DNA of 64,000 bases from an uncultured Lachnoclostridium sp. (GCA_946415315.1 CAMKRZ010000005.1:93298-157297), one strand, 5' to 3'. Numbered from the stretch's first letter, positions 17,792 to 26,429 are shown. Notes: a model not told the origin generated them from the sequence alone. Numbers and translations: made by a program.

Positions 17792-18385
17792 ATGTGGAAA
17801 TCAGACAGAAAAAGCAAACTGCTTTGTGTCCTGCTATATGTCGCATTGGTCCTTAATTCGTCAAGAGCGTTGGCATATATTCCTCCGAACGTTACAGAAT
17901 CGTACCTTTATGCGTCCTATGTTCAACAAGAAAAAAGCAGATGGTGTTGGGTAGCATGTGCCGAAAATGCTACAATTCAGGAGGGCTGCAACACGATGGA
18001 CCAATACAATGCTGTTTATATCCTAAAAGGGTACACTCCGAATTTTTATCCTAATGTCGGCGGTACACCTTCGGAAACTGCAGTGGCGGCAGAACTTATG
18101 TGCAATCATGCTTTGGATTATGTAAGCGACAGTGCAAAAACGTTCTCTTTTATATCTGATAAGATATACAACGGACACTCTGTGATTGCTGGGTATACAT
18201 ATACGCTTGACGGCGATACCTTTAACCATATGGTTTTGTTAATGGGATGGAACACGAGTTCAGGGGTGCAAAAAATCAAATTTTATAATCCGCAAACCGG
18301 TAACTATCAAACAGAATCATTTGCGCTCTTTTGCTCAGGGTTATACAACGATTCCGTTTATGTATCGTCAGTTTATGTTGATTGA
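17792..18385 (+). CDS. Secreted papain-like cysteine protease (AvrRpt2/C39-like)
   Basis: 197 residues. A signal peptide (residues 1-29, ending near SRALAY) is followed by a small papain-like domain. QQEKSRWCWVACAEN holds the oxyanion Gln and the catalytic Cys (Cys52), FNHMVLLMGW the His (His146), and FYNPQTG the Asn/Asp site (near 166), in the order of C70 (AvrRpt2) and C39-type enzymes. An AAGGAG ribosome binding site precedes the ATG. It is followed after 15 bases by a membrane-anchored protein that is probably its partner. AT-rich codon use sets both apart from the flanking genes, suggesting transfer. The substrate is unknown; no ABC transporter or peptide gene is beside it. Confidence 0.78.
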   Translation: MWKSDRKSKLLCVLLYVALVLNSSRALAYIPPNVTESYLYASYVQQEKSRWCWVACAENATIQEGCNTMDQYNAVYILKGYTPNFYPNVGGTPSETAVAAELMCNHALDYVSDSAKTFSFISDKIYNGHSVIAGYTYTLDGDTFNHMVLLMGWNTSSGVQKIKFYNPQTGNYQTESFALFCSGLYNDSVYVSSVYVD

Positions 18386-18400
18386 AAGGAGAAAAAGGCT

Positions 18401-19264
18401 ATGAAAATCGGGAAAATAGTTTTACTGATTGTCTGTTGTCTGGCTTGTCTCTTGGTTTCAGTAGGCATATCCTCAGCGGGTGGAGAAAATGACGGTTCAG
18501 TGAGTGAGGAAACTTTACAGCAGTTTTTTACATATTTCAGAAATGCGCCGGACAAAGAATTTGACGGTTTGAGTAATTATCGTGACGAGGATGTTTTGGT
18601 CGGGAAGATTAAACTGATTAACAGAGCGAACAACGACTTTGTGTCATTGCTTTGTGAGACCGGATCCTATACGGGAGTTATGAGTGGAAACTGGCAATAC
18701 ATTGTTCCCGTTAAAGATGGTAATTCAGTGTGCGTCTATACATTTTTGAAAACGGAAAACGGAATCGAATTTGCTGCAACTATATATGGAAATTCGACAG
18801 ACGATTCATTGCAAATGTATCTAGTTGACGATGCACAGATTGATGACATTCTTCAGAAAAACGGGTTCGACAGACAGAGCGTCGGCAACGGAACATACTT
18901 GATGTCGTACGGATATCAGACGTTGTTCTGGGCCTTCACAACAGATACCGGGGAATATATGATTCCGTTCTCCAATCTGCAAATTGATGGGAGAGGGTAC
19001 ATCTTCGAAGCAGATAGGGTATACTCGCGTCAGGAGGTCTCCGCCCTCCTTGGTTCTATTGTATGGGAGCCGACAACGGAAGATGAATTGTTATATGGCG
19101 GAGAACATAGTGGGAAAGTAAGCAGCGGAGCGACGTCGGAAAGTGACGCACCCGGCAACAGAAAATCCGTCGTATACATTTTTCTTGCAGTGATCGGCAT
19201 ACCTTTATGTATTGTGGTGGGGGTAAGGGTGTTTTCTCAAAAGAAGACTGGAAGAAAAAAATAA
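18401..19264 (+). CDS. Secreted, C-terminally membrane-anchored protein of unknown function
   Basis: 287 residues. A signal peptide (ILLIVCCLACLLVSVGISSAGG region) is followed by about 215 residues of soluble extracytoplasmic domain, a Ser/Gly-rich spacer, and a C-terminal membrane helix (about 262-280) with a Lys/Arg tail, the layout of a type I surface protein without LPxTG. No known domain is recognised. It is translated from an AAAGGAG site 15 bases after the cysteine protease gene, so the two form one operon; it may be a substrate, an inhibitor or an anchor for the protease (inference). Confidence 0.7.
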   Translation: MKIGKIVLLIVCCLACLLVSVGISSAGGENDGSVSEETLQQFFTYFRNAPDKEFDGLSNYRDEDVLVGKIKLINRANNDFVSLLCETGSYTGVMSGNWQYIVPVKDGNSVCVYTFLKTENGIEFAATIYGNSTDDSLQMYLVDDAQIDDILQKNGFDRQSVGNGTYLMSYGYQTLFWAFTTDTGEYMIPFSNLQIDGRGYIFEADRVYSRQEVSALLGSIVWEPTTEDELLYGGEHSGKVSSGATSESDAPGNRKSVVYIFLAVIGIPLCIVVGVRVFSQKKTGRKK

Positions 19265-19280
19265 TACCATAGTGGATCAG

Positions 19281-19310
19281 AAGGAAACGTCGGGACTCCA
19301 ACGTTTCCTT
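19281..19310 (+). terminator. Terminator hairpin
   Basis: AAGGAAACGT (19281-19290) pairs with ACGTTTCCTT (19301-19310), followed by CTTTAGAT. The stem core matches the hairpin at 61665-61695. Confidence 0.7.
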
Positions 19311-19447
19311 CTTTAGATATGACAAGTATGCAGTCAGCCTGTGGTAAGGGGAGAAATATTTTCGGAATTTTTCGAAAAATGCAATTTGTCGGTTTCATTT
19401 TCCGTCTGTATGGATGAAGCTTCAAAAAACAAAGGAGAAATGCTTTC

Positions 19448-20008
19448 ATGGAAGACGTCGGAATTCTGGAGTTGTATCGGAACCGCTCGGAAGACGCGAT
19501 CCGGGAGACTGAGAAGAAGTACGGAAAATACGGACTCTCGGTTGCCCTCGGAATCCTCGGAACGAAGGAGGATGCGGAGGAGTGTGTTAACGATGCGCTG
19601 ATGCGTGTGTGGGAAACGATCCCGCCGAAGAAACCGGACAACCTGCGCGTATATTTAGGGAAAATAGTACGAAACCTGTCCATTGACCGGTTCCGCGAGT
19701 TGACAAGCAAGAAGCGTGGAGGAGGACAGACGGCCGTCAGTTTCGATGAGGTGGAGGAGTTTGTCGCACAGTTCGATACCGCCTGGGACGCTGTGGGGGA
19801 GGAAGCGCTGATGCAGAGCATCAACGAATTCCTGTTTGAGCAGAAGAAACTGTACCGTATTGTTTTCGTACAGAAATACTGGTATTACCTGCCTGTTCGC
19901 CAGATCGCGGAGAAGAACGGAATCAGCGAGAGCAAAGTGCTTTCCATCCTGCATCGCCTGCGTCTTCGTTTGAAAGACAAACTGGGAAAGGAAGGCTATC
20001 CTGTATGA
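19448..20008 (+). CDS. ECF-type sigma-70 family RNA polymerase sigma factor
   Basis: 186 residues. Region 2 lies at about residues 20-85 (LRVYLGKIVRNLSIDRFR) and region 4 at about 125-180, with the helix-turn-helix VRQIAEKNGISESKVLSILHRLRLRLKDKL. It lacks regions 1 and 3, as ECF factors do. Its last codons overlap the start of the next gene (ATGA), so the sigma factor and its putative regulator are translationally coupled. Upstream at about 19362-19395 there is a GGAATTTTTC...GTCGGT arrangement that could be an autoregulated ECF promoter (weak). AAAGGAG precedes the start. Confidence 0.9.
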   Translation: MEDVGILELYRNRSEDAIRETEKKYGKYGLSVALGILGTKEDAEECVNDALMRVWETIPPKKPDNLRVYLGKIVRNLSIDRFRELTSKKRGGGQTAVSFDEVEEFVAQFDTAWDAVGEEALMQSINEFLFEQKKLYRIVFVQKYWYYLPVRQIAEKNGISESKVLSILHRLRLRLKDKLGKEGYPV

Positions 20009-21270
20009 GTAAGGATTTTAGACATGGATTTACCGATCTGGATGATCGATTGATTGAAGAGGCAAATCCGTATACGGAAAATGAGTCCGTATCGGCAGCT
20101 GTGGGGGATAACAATAAATTAAAGCGAAGCCTTGTGAGACTCCGCGTGCTGAGCGGCCTTGCCGCTGCTGTTGTGATCGTTGCGATCGGAATTGTTGCTG
20201 CGAAGAACGGTTGGTTTAAAAAGCTGAAACCGTCCGATCAGAAGCCGGTTGCGACACCGAGCGCGAGTGCGTCAACGCCTACGCCGACAGAGATGCAGTA
20301 TAAAAACACACCGACGCCGACGATGCCTATTGAAACTACGCCGACACCGACGATGCCTGTTGAAACCACACCGACGCCCACGATGCAAGTGGGAACGCCG
20401 ACACCCACGATCACGCCGAGACAGAATCCGCGACCCACTCCGCTGGCGCTCATTGAAAAAGAGATCCCGGACAACGCCCGGGAACTGACGCTTTCCGAGA
20501 TAAAGCAAAGCGACTGGTTTGCGTGTCTTCCGGAGAACACGGCTCAAGTTTTAGCATACTGGATACACCGAAATGAATATGGACCTGAAAACGAGGATGA
20601 CTATGTTTACGAACCAAAACCCGTCAGCGCGTATGCCTATGAGGACGAAACCGGACCGTGTATTCTGCTCCGGATGGCGGATAGCTCCGACCATCTGATC
20701 AATGACTATATCATCACGCCGGATGGGATCAAACTCAACTGGGATCTCAGGGAAGAAGACGAAGTGTATGAGTATGATTCGGAAGTGTATATAACCATAC
20801 GGAACGTGAAGGATGTTCCGCAGTATGAGCTTCGGAAAATAAAGGCTTCCGAGACGGAGAGATATGATATCACCGGGTATACATGGCCTTTCGATGCAAC
20901 TCTCCCGGAGAATCTGTGTCTTACTTTGGAACATCCGATCATGGATGCGTCGGAAGTCAGTACAGAGGTGATAAAACTGCGGACATGCGCCGTGAAGGAT
21001 TGCTTCCCCCGCAAGATGGTCGTTACCCTCGGAATTGTGGAAGGCGATTACCTTCTGGATTACGAATTTTGCGGGATTGAGTTTGCGGAAGCACTGCAGG
21101 TCTTCGGAGATATGGAGGGATATTATGACTACTCCTACGGAAGTTTTTCGCGCAATGAGGACGGAACCTGGCCGATCTACTACCCGGGCTGGTATGTGGA
21201 CAGCGAAACGTATGAGATAGAGTACGGCTTAACAGACGATACTGACGACGAGCCGGAGGGATGGGACTGA
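20005..21270 (+). CDS. Probable transmembrane anti-sigma factor with extracytoplasmic sensor domain
   Basis: 421 residues. A cytoplasmic N-terminus of about 48 residues (DLDDRLIEEANPYT) is followed by one membrane helix (about 50-67) and a Thr/Pro repeat linker (four TPTPTMP-like units, about 90-150, encoded by a visible DNA repeat). Then comes an acidic, Tyr-rich outside domain of about 260 residues. It overlaps the sigma gene by four bases. The cytoplasmic stub is short for a zinc-binding anti-sigma domain and has no HxxxCxxC motif, so the anti-sigma role is inferred from position and topology. Confidence 0.65.
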   Translation: MSKDFRHGFTDLDDRLIEEANPYTENESVSAAVGDNNKLKRSLVRLRVLSGLAAAVVIVAIGIVAAKNGWFKKLKPSDQKPVATPSASASTPTPTEMQYKNTPTPTMPIETTPTPTMPVETTPTPTMQVGTPTPTITPRQNPRPTPLALIEKEIPDNARELTLSEIKQSDWFACLPENTAQVLAYWIHRNEYGPENEDDYVYEPKPVSAYAYEDETGPCILLRMADSSDHLINDYIITPDGIKLNWDLREEDEVYEYDSEVYITIRNVKDVPQYELRKIKASETERYDITGYTWPFDATLPENLCLTLEHPIMDASEVSTEVIKLRTCAVKDCFPRKMVVTLGIVEGDYLLDYEFCGIEFAEALQVFGDMEGYYDYSYGSFSRNEDGTWPIYYPGWYVDSETYEIEYGLTDDTDDEPEGWD

Positions 21271-21382
21271 GTCCCATCCCTGGCACAGGCGCAGCGCAGT
21301 GACGCGGCAGAGAGGCCGGAGACCGGCACCGGAAACAGTGCAGGTCTCCCGGCCTTACAGCCGGTGAAAGGAGCGGACAGTT

Positions 21383-22471
21383 ATGGGTAGCAGAGGAGCA
21401 AAAAGGTTGATTGCCTGCCTCTTAGGAGTATGTTTCATCGCTGCGGTGGGCCTTACGGTAGCTGCCGTGTCCGGGAAGACCGGCGGGACGCAAAAGTCGA
21501 ACGCGGTTTGGGTAATAAAAGAAGCCACGACTTCATATTATACCGGAACCTCCAAATACCGATATACGTATGACGACAACGGGCGGGAGATCCTCAGGGT
21601 AATCGAAACAACCAGGGACGGTGAAGAGCCGGTAACAAACACAGTGGAAACCGATTATTTTCCGGGAGGATGCGGGATTTACCGGTATGACAACGATTAC
21701 GGTTATACCCGTGAGTTTTTTTTCGTGACTGATCCGGTAATTTATTCCGGGAAAGATCCGGTCAAGGATTATGAAGTTGACGCTTCCGGCAAATTAACAA
21801 AGGTGGAATGCGAGGAAGTTGAATACAGTATCAACACCTGGTTCTTCGATTCAGAGGGAAGACCTGCCAAATTGTGGCATAATGCCTCGGAGGAAGGTCG
21901 TCAATATGTTGAAGAATTTCAATATGACGATTCGGGAAGAATCATCCGGATCACGGATACCCACGCAGGCGTAACGACAGTCACGGATGTTGTCTATGAG
22001 GGAGACAAGCGGACAGTACGGCGTAATAATTCAAACGGACTTGTCAGCAGCGAGACTGAATATGACGGACAGCGTCGGATCAGAGAGACATATTATGACG
22101 AGGAAGGAAACGTCTTCAGGGAGTCAAAATATTATTTTCCGAACGGAGAGTTCCCTTTGCCAGGGAAGACTGCCGGTGCGTCGTCCCGCCTCGAGACGGA
22201 GACGTATTTAGCGTGCGAATCTCTTTGGTTAAGTGAGACCCAGACCTGGGAAATGAAAGTTGACCTTGCCCCGGACGGACAGCCTTTGCGCAAAATAAGT
22301 TCGAACACGCCAAACAGTGAATATGAGTATGATGAGAACGGAAGGCTTTCACTGCTTAAGTATGTCGGCGGGCATCTCAGTTTCCAATATGACGAAAACG
22401 GGAATCTTGTGCGATGCTGGAAAGAGGGCGAACAGTACGATATTCAATACGTGTGGGAAGAATTTAAATAA
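21383..22471 (+). CDS. Secreted YD-repeat-like protein
   Basis: 362 residues. A signal peptide or anchor (residues 8-30) is followed by repeated Y-x-Y-D-D/E-N-G-R units (YTYDDNGREIL, FQYDDSGRII, YEYDENGRLS, FQYDENGNLV), as in RHS/YD-repeat wall proteins. No RHS core cage or toxin tip is present and the length is short. It lies 112 bases after the anti-sigma-like gene with its own GAAAGGAG site and is probably co-transcribed with it, so it may be an output of, or ligand in, that sigma system (inference). Confidence 0.7.
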   Translation: MGSRGAKRLIACLLGVCFIAAVGLTVAAVSGKTGGTQKSNAVWVIKEATTSYYTGTSKYRYTYDDNGREILRVIETTRDGEEPVTNTVETDYFPGGCGIYRYDNDYGYTREFFFVTDPVIYSGKDPVKDYEVDASGKLTKVECEEVEYSINTWFFDSEGRPAKLWHNASEEGRQYVEEFQYDDSGRIIRITDTHAGVTTVTDVVYEGDKRTVRRNNSNGLVSSETEYDGQRRIRETYYDEEGNVFRESKYYFPNGEFPLPGKTAGASSRLETETYLACESLWLSETQTWEMKVDLAPDGQPLRKISSNTPNSEYEYDENGRLSLLKYVGGHLSFQYDENGNLVRCWKEGEQYDIQYVWEEFK

Positions 22472-22491
22472 ATAACGGAAGACTGACACCG

Positions 22492-22521
22492 GCCGCCTGT
22501 TTGGGAGAACAGGCGGCTTGT
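22492..22521 (+). terminator. Rho-independent terminator
   Basis: GCCGCCTGTT (22492-22501) pairs with AACAGGCGGC (22508-22517), followed by TTGTTTG. Confidence 0.85.
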
Positions 22522-22793
22522 TTGTGGGTTAGCAGCATTTTCCGGATGTTTCGGTCCGACACTATTTGCTCAGCTGCAGATGTTCATCACAGCTGAACAA
22601 AAGTGTCTGACGAAACAGTCCAAATGTGTCTATTAATATATTGCAAATCTGTCCATTTGAAGGTATATTTTGATGGACGTGAATCGGTTTTTTTCGATAG
22701 GTGAACACAATAAAGATGTCGGAGAGTGTGATTAAACGGACTTCTATGAACCGGCGTGTGCGGTGATTTTGAAGACGAAAGCAGGAAACAGGG
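22522..22793 (+). other. Regulatory gap upstream of the LysR gene
   Basis: About 270 bases without a gene. It contains one CATTTTCCG copy (22536-22544) and an AT-rich stretch near 22630-22670 that probably holds the LysR promoter. I cannot place its boxes with confidence. Confidence 0.4.
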
Positions 22794-23699
22794 ATGAATA
22801 TCAATCAGATTAAATATGTGCTTGCGGTGGCGGGATCTTCATCGATGCGCGAAGCGGCGGCGAAATTGTTTGTGTCGCAGCCGGCGCTCTCGGTCAGCAT
22901 CCGTGAGCTTGAGGAGGAACTCGGAATCCTGATCTTCGAGCGGAACAGCAAGGGTATCTCGCTGACCGACGAGGGGCGGGAGTTCGTCGAGTATGCCAAG
23001 AAAGCTGTCGGGCAGTACGGAATCCTGGAGGAACGGTATCTCTCGAACAATAAAAACCGCGAGAGATTTTGCGTATCCACTCAGCACTACAATTTTGCGG
23101 TGAAGGCTTTCGCGGAGACAATCCGGCGGTGCAAGCCGGAGCAGTACCTCTTTGCGATCCGTGAGACGAAGACGAAGGAAGTGCTGGAGGATGTGCGGAC
23201 GCTGCGCAGTGAAGTGGGAGTGGTCTCATTTTCAGAGGGAAGCGAGGCACTGATGAAGAAGCTGTTCCGCGAGTACCAACTCACGTTTGTCCCGCTGATG
23301 CAGCGCGACACATACATCTACGTGTGGGAAAATCACCCGCTGGCAGCGGCATCGGAGGTGTCTTTGGAGGAGCTTCGGGAGTATCCGTGCATCTCATTTG
23401 ACCAGAGCGACGACAGCGATTACTACCTCACCGAGGAGGCCATGGCAGACCGCGAGTTCGAGCGGATGATCCGCTCCGACGACCGCGCGACCACCATGGA
23501 GCTGATCGCGGACCTCGGCGGCTATTCCGTCGGAACCGGCATGCTCTCGGGGGACGATGCGATCCTGAAGGGCTTGGTTGCAATCAAACTCAAGGAAAAT
23601 GACCCACTGGTCATCGGCTATATCACCCGCACGGGAAGCCCGCTGTCGGCCTACGGGAGCGTGTATGTGGAGGAAATACTTCGGTATAAGGAGCTGTAG
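22794..23699 (+). CDS. LysR family transcriptional regulator of the downstream sulfur operon
   Basis: 301 residues. The N-terminal winged helix-turn-helix is typical (MNINQIKYVLAVAGSSSMREAAAKLFVSQPALSVSIRELEEELG), followed by a two-lobed effector-binding domain. Such regulators (CysL, YtlI, CmbR, CysB types) control sulfur assimilation genes in Firmicutes. It is encoded just upstream of, and in the same direction as, the leader peptide and transport/lyase operon, with a candidate binding site at 23792-23808. The effector may be O-acetylserine or a related metabolite, which is inference from the family and context. The start has an ACAGGG-type weak ribosome binding site. Confidence 0.9.
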   Translation: MNINQIKYVLAVAGSSSMREAAAKLFVSQPALSVSIRELEEELGILIFERNSKGISLTDEGREFVEYAKKAVGQYGILEERYLSNNKNRERFCVSTQHYNFAVKAFAETIRRCKPEQYLFAIRETKTKEVLEDVRTLRSEVGVVSFSEGSEALMKKLFREYQLTFVPLMQRDTYIYVWENHPLAAASEVSLEELREYPCISFDQSDDSDYYLTEEAMADREFERMIRSDDRATTMELIADLGGYSVGTGMLSGDDAILKGLVAIKLKENDPLVIGYITRTGSPLSAYGSVYVEEILRYKEL

Positions 23700-23791
23700 G
23701 AATTGCACTGTTGCGGCATAAAGAACAATAGAAACCGCGTACATGAGGGGAGCACACCAGGTTGGTTTCTCCTCTTTTTGTTCTCCTTGGC

Positions 23792-23808
23792 GATAACCGC
23801 TGTTTATC
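23792..23808. promoter_or_regulatory. Candidate LysR-type operator
   Basis: The interrupted palindrome GATAA-N7-TTATC fits the T-N11-A LysR box. It is centred about 35 bases upstream of the -35 of the operon promoter. A second small palindrome, CTGACGATCAG, follows at 23810-23820. Confidence 0.45.
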
Positions 23809-23830
23809 ACTGACGATCAGTTCCCTGTAA

Positions 23831-23859
23831 TTTTCAAATCCGTTTTTCCGTGATATGAT
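23831..23859 (+). promoter_or_regulatory. Promoter of the sulfur operon
   Basis: A weak -35 TTTTCA (23831-23836), 17-base spacer and extended -10 TGATATGAT (TATGAT at 23854-23859). The poor -35 suits an activator-dependent promoter. The transcript would carry about 250 nt of leader before the first enzyme gene. Confidence 0.55.
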
Positions 23860-23925
23860 TGGCCCATCGAAAAAACAGGCAGGCACTGACCGAACCGTCA
23901 AACCCTGCGCGAAAGGAGGAACGAC

Positions 23926-24033
23926 ATGAAGAAGACTCTGAATAACGGTATGTGTATGTATATGATGCGAATGTTGTACTCCCGGGCGAGTCAATCGGTA
24001 CGGTGTATGGCTTGTTTGTCATGCACATTGTAA
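23926..24033 (+). CDS. Met/Cys-rich leader peptide (35 residues)
   Basis: A short ORF with a perfect AGGAGG (23914-23919) six bases before ATG and a TAA at 24031-24033. Of 35 residues, seven are Met and four are Cys, in two clusters: MCMYMMRM (codons 9-16) and CMACLSC (codons 27-33). Codons 18-25 (about 23978-24000) form the 5' arm of a long antiterminator hairpin, and the transcript then makes a terminator before the operon. This is the arrangement of ribosome-mediated attenuation: a ribosome stalled at the first cluster for lack of charged Met or Cys tRNA would leave the antiterminator arm free. Function is inferred; the sequence features are direct. Confidence 0.8.
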   Translation: MKKTLNNGMCMYMMRMLYSRASQSVRCMACLSCTL

Positions 24034-24101
24034 TTTTGCGGTTTTTTGATCGCTGATACCGAATCGCCCGGGAGTTTACAAGCTTCCGGGATTTTTATTT
24101 T
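23978..24101 (+). promoter_or_regulatory. Transcription attenuator: competing antiterminator and terminator hairpins
   Basis: Antiterminator: 23978-23989 (ACTCCCGGGCGA) pairs perfectly with 24064-24075. The stem continues with 23995-24000 (TCGGTA) pairing with 24057-24062. Terminator: 24067-24074 (CCCGGGAG) pairs with 24083-24090 (CTTCCGGG, one G-U pair), followed by ATTTTTATTTTG. The arm 24067-24074 is shared, so only one structure can form. A second T-rich stretch (TTTTGCGGTTTTTTG) lies at about 24034-24048, in the loop. Confidence 0.75.
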
Positions 24102-24119
24102 GTAAAGGAGATAAATAAG

Positions 24120-25364
24120 ATGAGTGAAAATATTAACGCTTGCAGCCTGCAGGCACACAAGGATAAGGAAAAGGACGGGCCGTGGCCGGCGCCGAGAATC
24201 GATGAGGAGCTGGCAGACAAGCTGGCAGCGGAAAGAGGTGTTCGCGAGAGACCGAACGAAACGTTAAATGAGATCGATGAGAGGGGCGTGTTCGTGAGAC
24301 AGCCCAACGCTTTCATCACTCCCTTCGGCGAGAAGGAAGGCGAGTTCAAGGCTGAGGCCAATCGCTTCAAGATCTTCTGGGCACATGGCTGCCACTGGTC
24401 GAACCGCCCGGTGATCGTCCGCGATATTCTCGGGCTTGAGGATGTGATCGACGAGCTGGCGACCTCGGGAATCGGCAAGTACGGACACGGATTTACCGAC
24501 CAGCCGAATTACGAAGATCCCAGCACGGGCGCGGTGTTTCTTTCCGAGTTTTATGAGAACGCAAGACCGGGATTTTCCGGAAGAGCGACAACCCCTACGC
24601 TGGTGGACGTGAAGGAGAAGAAGGCAGTCAACAACGATTATCACCGCCTCACGAACTACATCGAGGTGCAGTTCAGAAAATTCCAGAAGACGGACATCGA
24701 CCTTTATCCGAAGGCTTACCGCAAGGAGATCGACGAGTTCAACGACTGGCTGTTCCCGACCATCAACAACGCGCATTACCGCATGCACTTCTGCCTCTCC
24801 TGGGTGGCGTACGACGAGGCTTATCAGGATTTCTTCGAGGCTCTCGACAAGATCGATGAACGCCTAGCGACGAACCGTTTCCTCTTCGGCGACTACGTGA
24901 CCGACGCCGACGTTCGCCTGTACGTGACGCTGGTTCGCTGGGAGACCTACTACTATCACAATGTCGGGCCGCTGAAGAAGAGGATCGCCGAGTTCCCGAA
25001 CATTTGGGGCTATGTGAAGGACCTCTTCGCAATCCCGCAGTTTAAGAAGTACACATTTTTCGAGTTCCCGAAGAACCGCTTCAAGGGCAACCGCGGTTGG
25101 AACGGTTCCTTCCTCGAGCGCATCGCTTCGCAGGTGCCGTGGGATGAACTTTGGAAGACGGACGGCGAGAGAGCTAAACTTTCCGAGGATCCGGACGAAG
25201 TCTTCCTCCACACGGACATCAGCCCCGAGGAGTACCAGAGCGAGATCTCGGTTTCCAAGTGGAACAGCCCCTCGTGGGATGACCGCCAGCCGAGAAATGT
25301 AAGCATTTCCGTGGATCCTTCCATCAACCCGCTCAAAGGTCTTCTTCACAACAGGAAAGCCTGA
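24120..25364 (+). CDS. Glutathione S-transferase superfamily protein, glutathionyl-hydroquinone reductase (YqjG/ECM4) type
   Basis: 414 residues. A thioredoxin-like N-domain carries the active-site Cys in GCHWSNRP (Cys91), where the family has CPWxxR. A helical GST C-domain follows (about 215-330), with FLFGDYVTDADVRLYVTLVRW, where GDxxTxADxxL is a classic GST motif. These enzymes remove glutathione or another thiol from aromatic or quinone adducts by thiol exchange. The family is unusual in Clostridia, most of which make no glutathione, so the thiol may be cysteine or a derivative. It is the first enzyme of the attenuated sulfur operon, with AAAGGAG upstream of ATG. Confidence 0.85.
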   Translation: MSENINACSLQAHKDKEKDGPWPAPRIDEELADKLAAERGVRERPNETLNEIDERGVFVRQPNAFITPFGEKEGEFKAEANRFKIFWAHGCHWSNRPVIVRDILGLEDVIDELATSGIGKYGHGFTDQPNYEDPSTGAVFLSEFYENARPGFSGRATTPTLVDVKEKKAVNNDYHRLTNYIEVQFRKFQKTDIDLYPKAYRKEIDEFNDWLFPTINNAHYRMHFCLSWVAYDEAYQDFFEALDKIDERLATNRFLFGDYVTDADVRLYVTLVRWETYYYHNVGPLKKRIAEFPNIWGYVKDLFAIPQFKKYTFFEFPKNRFKGNRGWNGSFLERIASQVPWDELWKTDGERAKLSEDPDEVFLHTDISPEEYQSEISVSKWNSPSWDDRQPRNVSISVDPSINPLKGLLHNRKA

Positions 25365-25474
25365 GCACAAAACGGCCGTAAGGCCTTGACATGACAAACC
25401 CTTAAAACATGACAAAATCCTTAAAACTTCCAATAAATAATAACAAATCTTACGATACAAGGAGATATAAACCG

Positions 25475-26404
25475 ATGAAAACGAAACTTACCAAACTTAT
25501 TCTCACTATCCTCTTCGTGCTGTCCGCAGCGGCTCTGACCGGCTGCGGCGGCAAGGCAGAGGGCGAAAACGGAAAGAAGGTCATCAAGATTGAGACCAAC
25601 GGACGCCCGGCCCCGTTCATTGAGACCGTGGAAAATAAAGAAGATGCGCTGTACACCACCAAGGATGGCGTTTACCTTACCGGCTACGACATCGCAGTGC
25701 TTGTTGAACTCTTCAAACTGCCTGAATTTGCCGATTATGAGCTGGATCTCACGGTGAGCTCCAACTCCCTCGTGGACACGCAGCAGGGCGTGATCGACGC
25801 AACGATCAACAACTGGAGCTACAACAAGGAGCGCGCAGAGACATTCCTGTTCTCCTTCCCGTACACGAAGTCGAGATACACCATCACCTCCGCAGCAGGA
25901 ACGAGTATCAACTCTTTCGAGGAGCTTGCTGAGTCCGGCCTGAAGATCTACGGCGGCGCCGGCGGCAACACCACCAACGCGATCGAGCGTTGGAACGAGG
26001 CCCGCAAGGACGGCGAGAAGAAGATCGTTCTCGAGTATACCAGCGCGGACATCACCGTGCAGTTGCAGGAGGCAATCGAGGGCAAGGTTGCGCTGATTCA
26101 TGACCAGCCCGTTATCCTCAAGTACAAGCAGGCATATCCGGAGCAGTTCAAGAGCCTGAACATCACGGTTCTCTCCGATGAGGAGACGGCCACGAACATC
26201 ACGGCCAACAACACGTCCCATATCCTTTTCGGCAAGACCGGCACCCATTCGAAGGAGTATCAGAAGCTGATCTCCGAGGGCATCAAGAAACTCTATGACA
26301 ACGGAACTCTGGCGGAGCTCGGCAAGAAGTGGATCGCAGAGAAGCTCGGAGATGATTCGGTGAACGTGTTGCCTCTTGCTTCGGATCTGATCTACCTTAA
26401 CTGA
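25475..26404 (+). CDS. Amino-acid ABC transporter substrate-binding lipoprotein (cystine/S-compound type)
   Basis: 309 residues. A signal peptide with lipobox ALTGC is followed by a two-lobed family-3 solute-binding fold (GYDIAVLVELFKLP, NWSYNKERAETFLFSFPYTKSR). In Firmicutes such proteins (TcyJ/TcyK/YxeM type) capture cystine and substituted cysteines. The start is the ATG at 25475 with AAGGAG ten bases upstream; a frame from 25409 lacks a signal peptide. It is followed by its permease after 25 bases and by the ATPase, completing one importer. The ligand is inferred from context. Confidence 0.88.
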   Translation: MKTKLTKLILTILFVLSAAALTGCGGKAEGENGKKVIKIETNGRPAPFIETVENKEDALYTTKDGVYLTGYDIAVLVELFKLPEFADYELDLTVSSNSLVDTQQGVIDATINNWSYNKERAETFLFSFPYTKSRYTITSAAGTSINSFEELAESGLKIYGGAGGNTTNAIERWNEARKDGEKKIVLEYTSADITVQLQEAIEGKVALIHDQPVILKYKQAYPEQFKSLNITVLSDEETATNITANNTSHILFGKTGTHSKEYQKLISEGIKKLYDNGTLAELGKKWIAEKLGDDSVNVLPLASDLIYLN

Positions 26405-26429
26405 TATCAGTGTTGGGAGGAACCCGAAA

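Noticed and set aside
20287..20430. DNA minisatellite
   Set aside because: The repeat is in frame and encodes the Thr/Pro stalk of the anti-sigma-like protein, so it is a protein feature.
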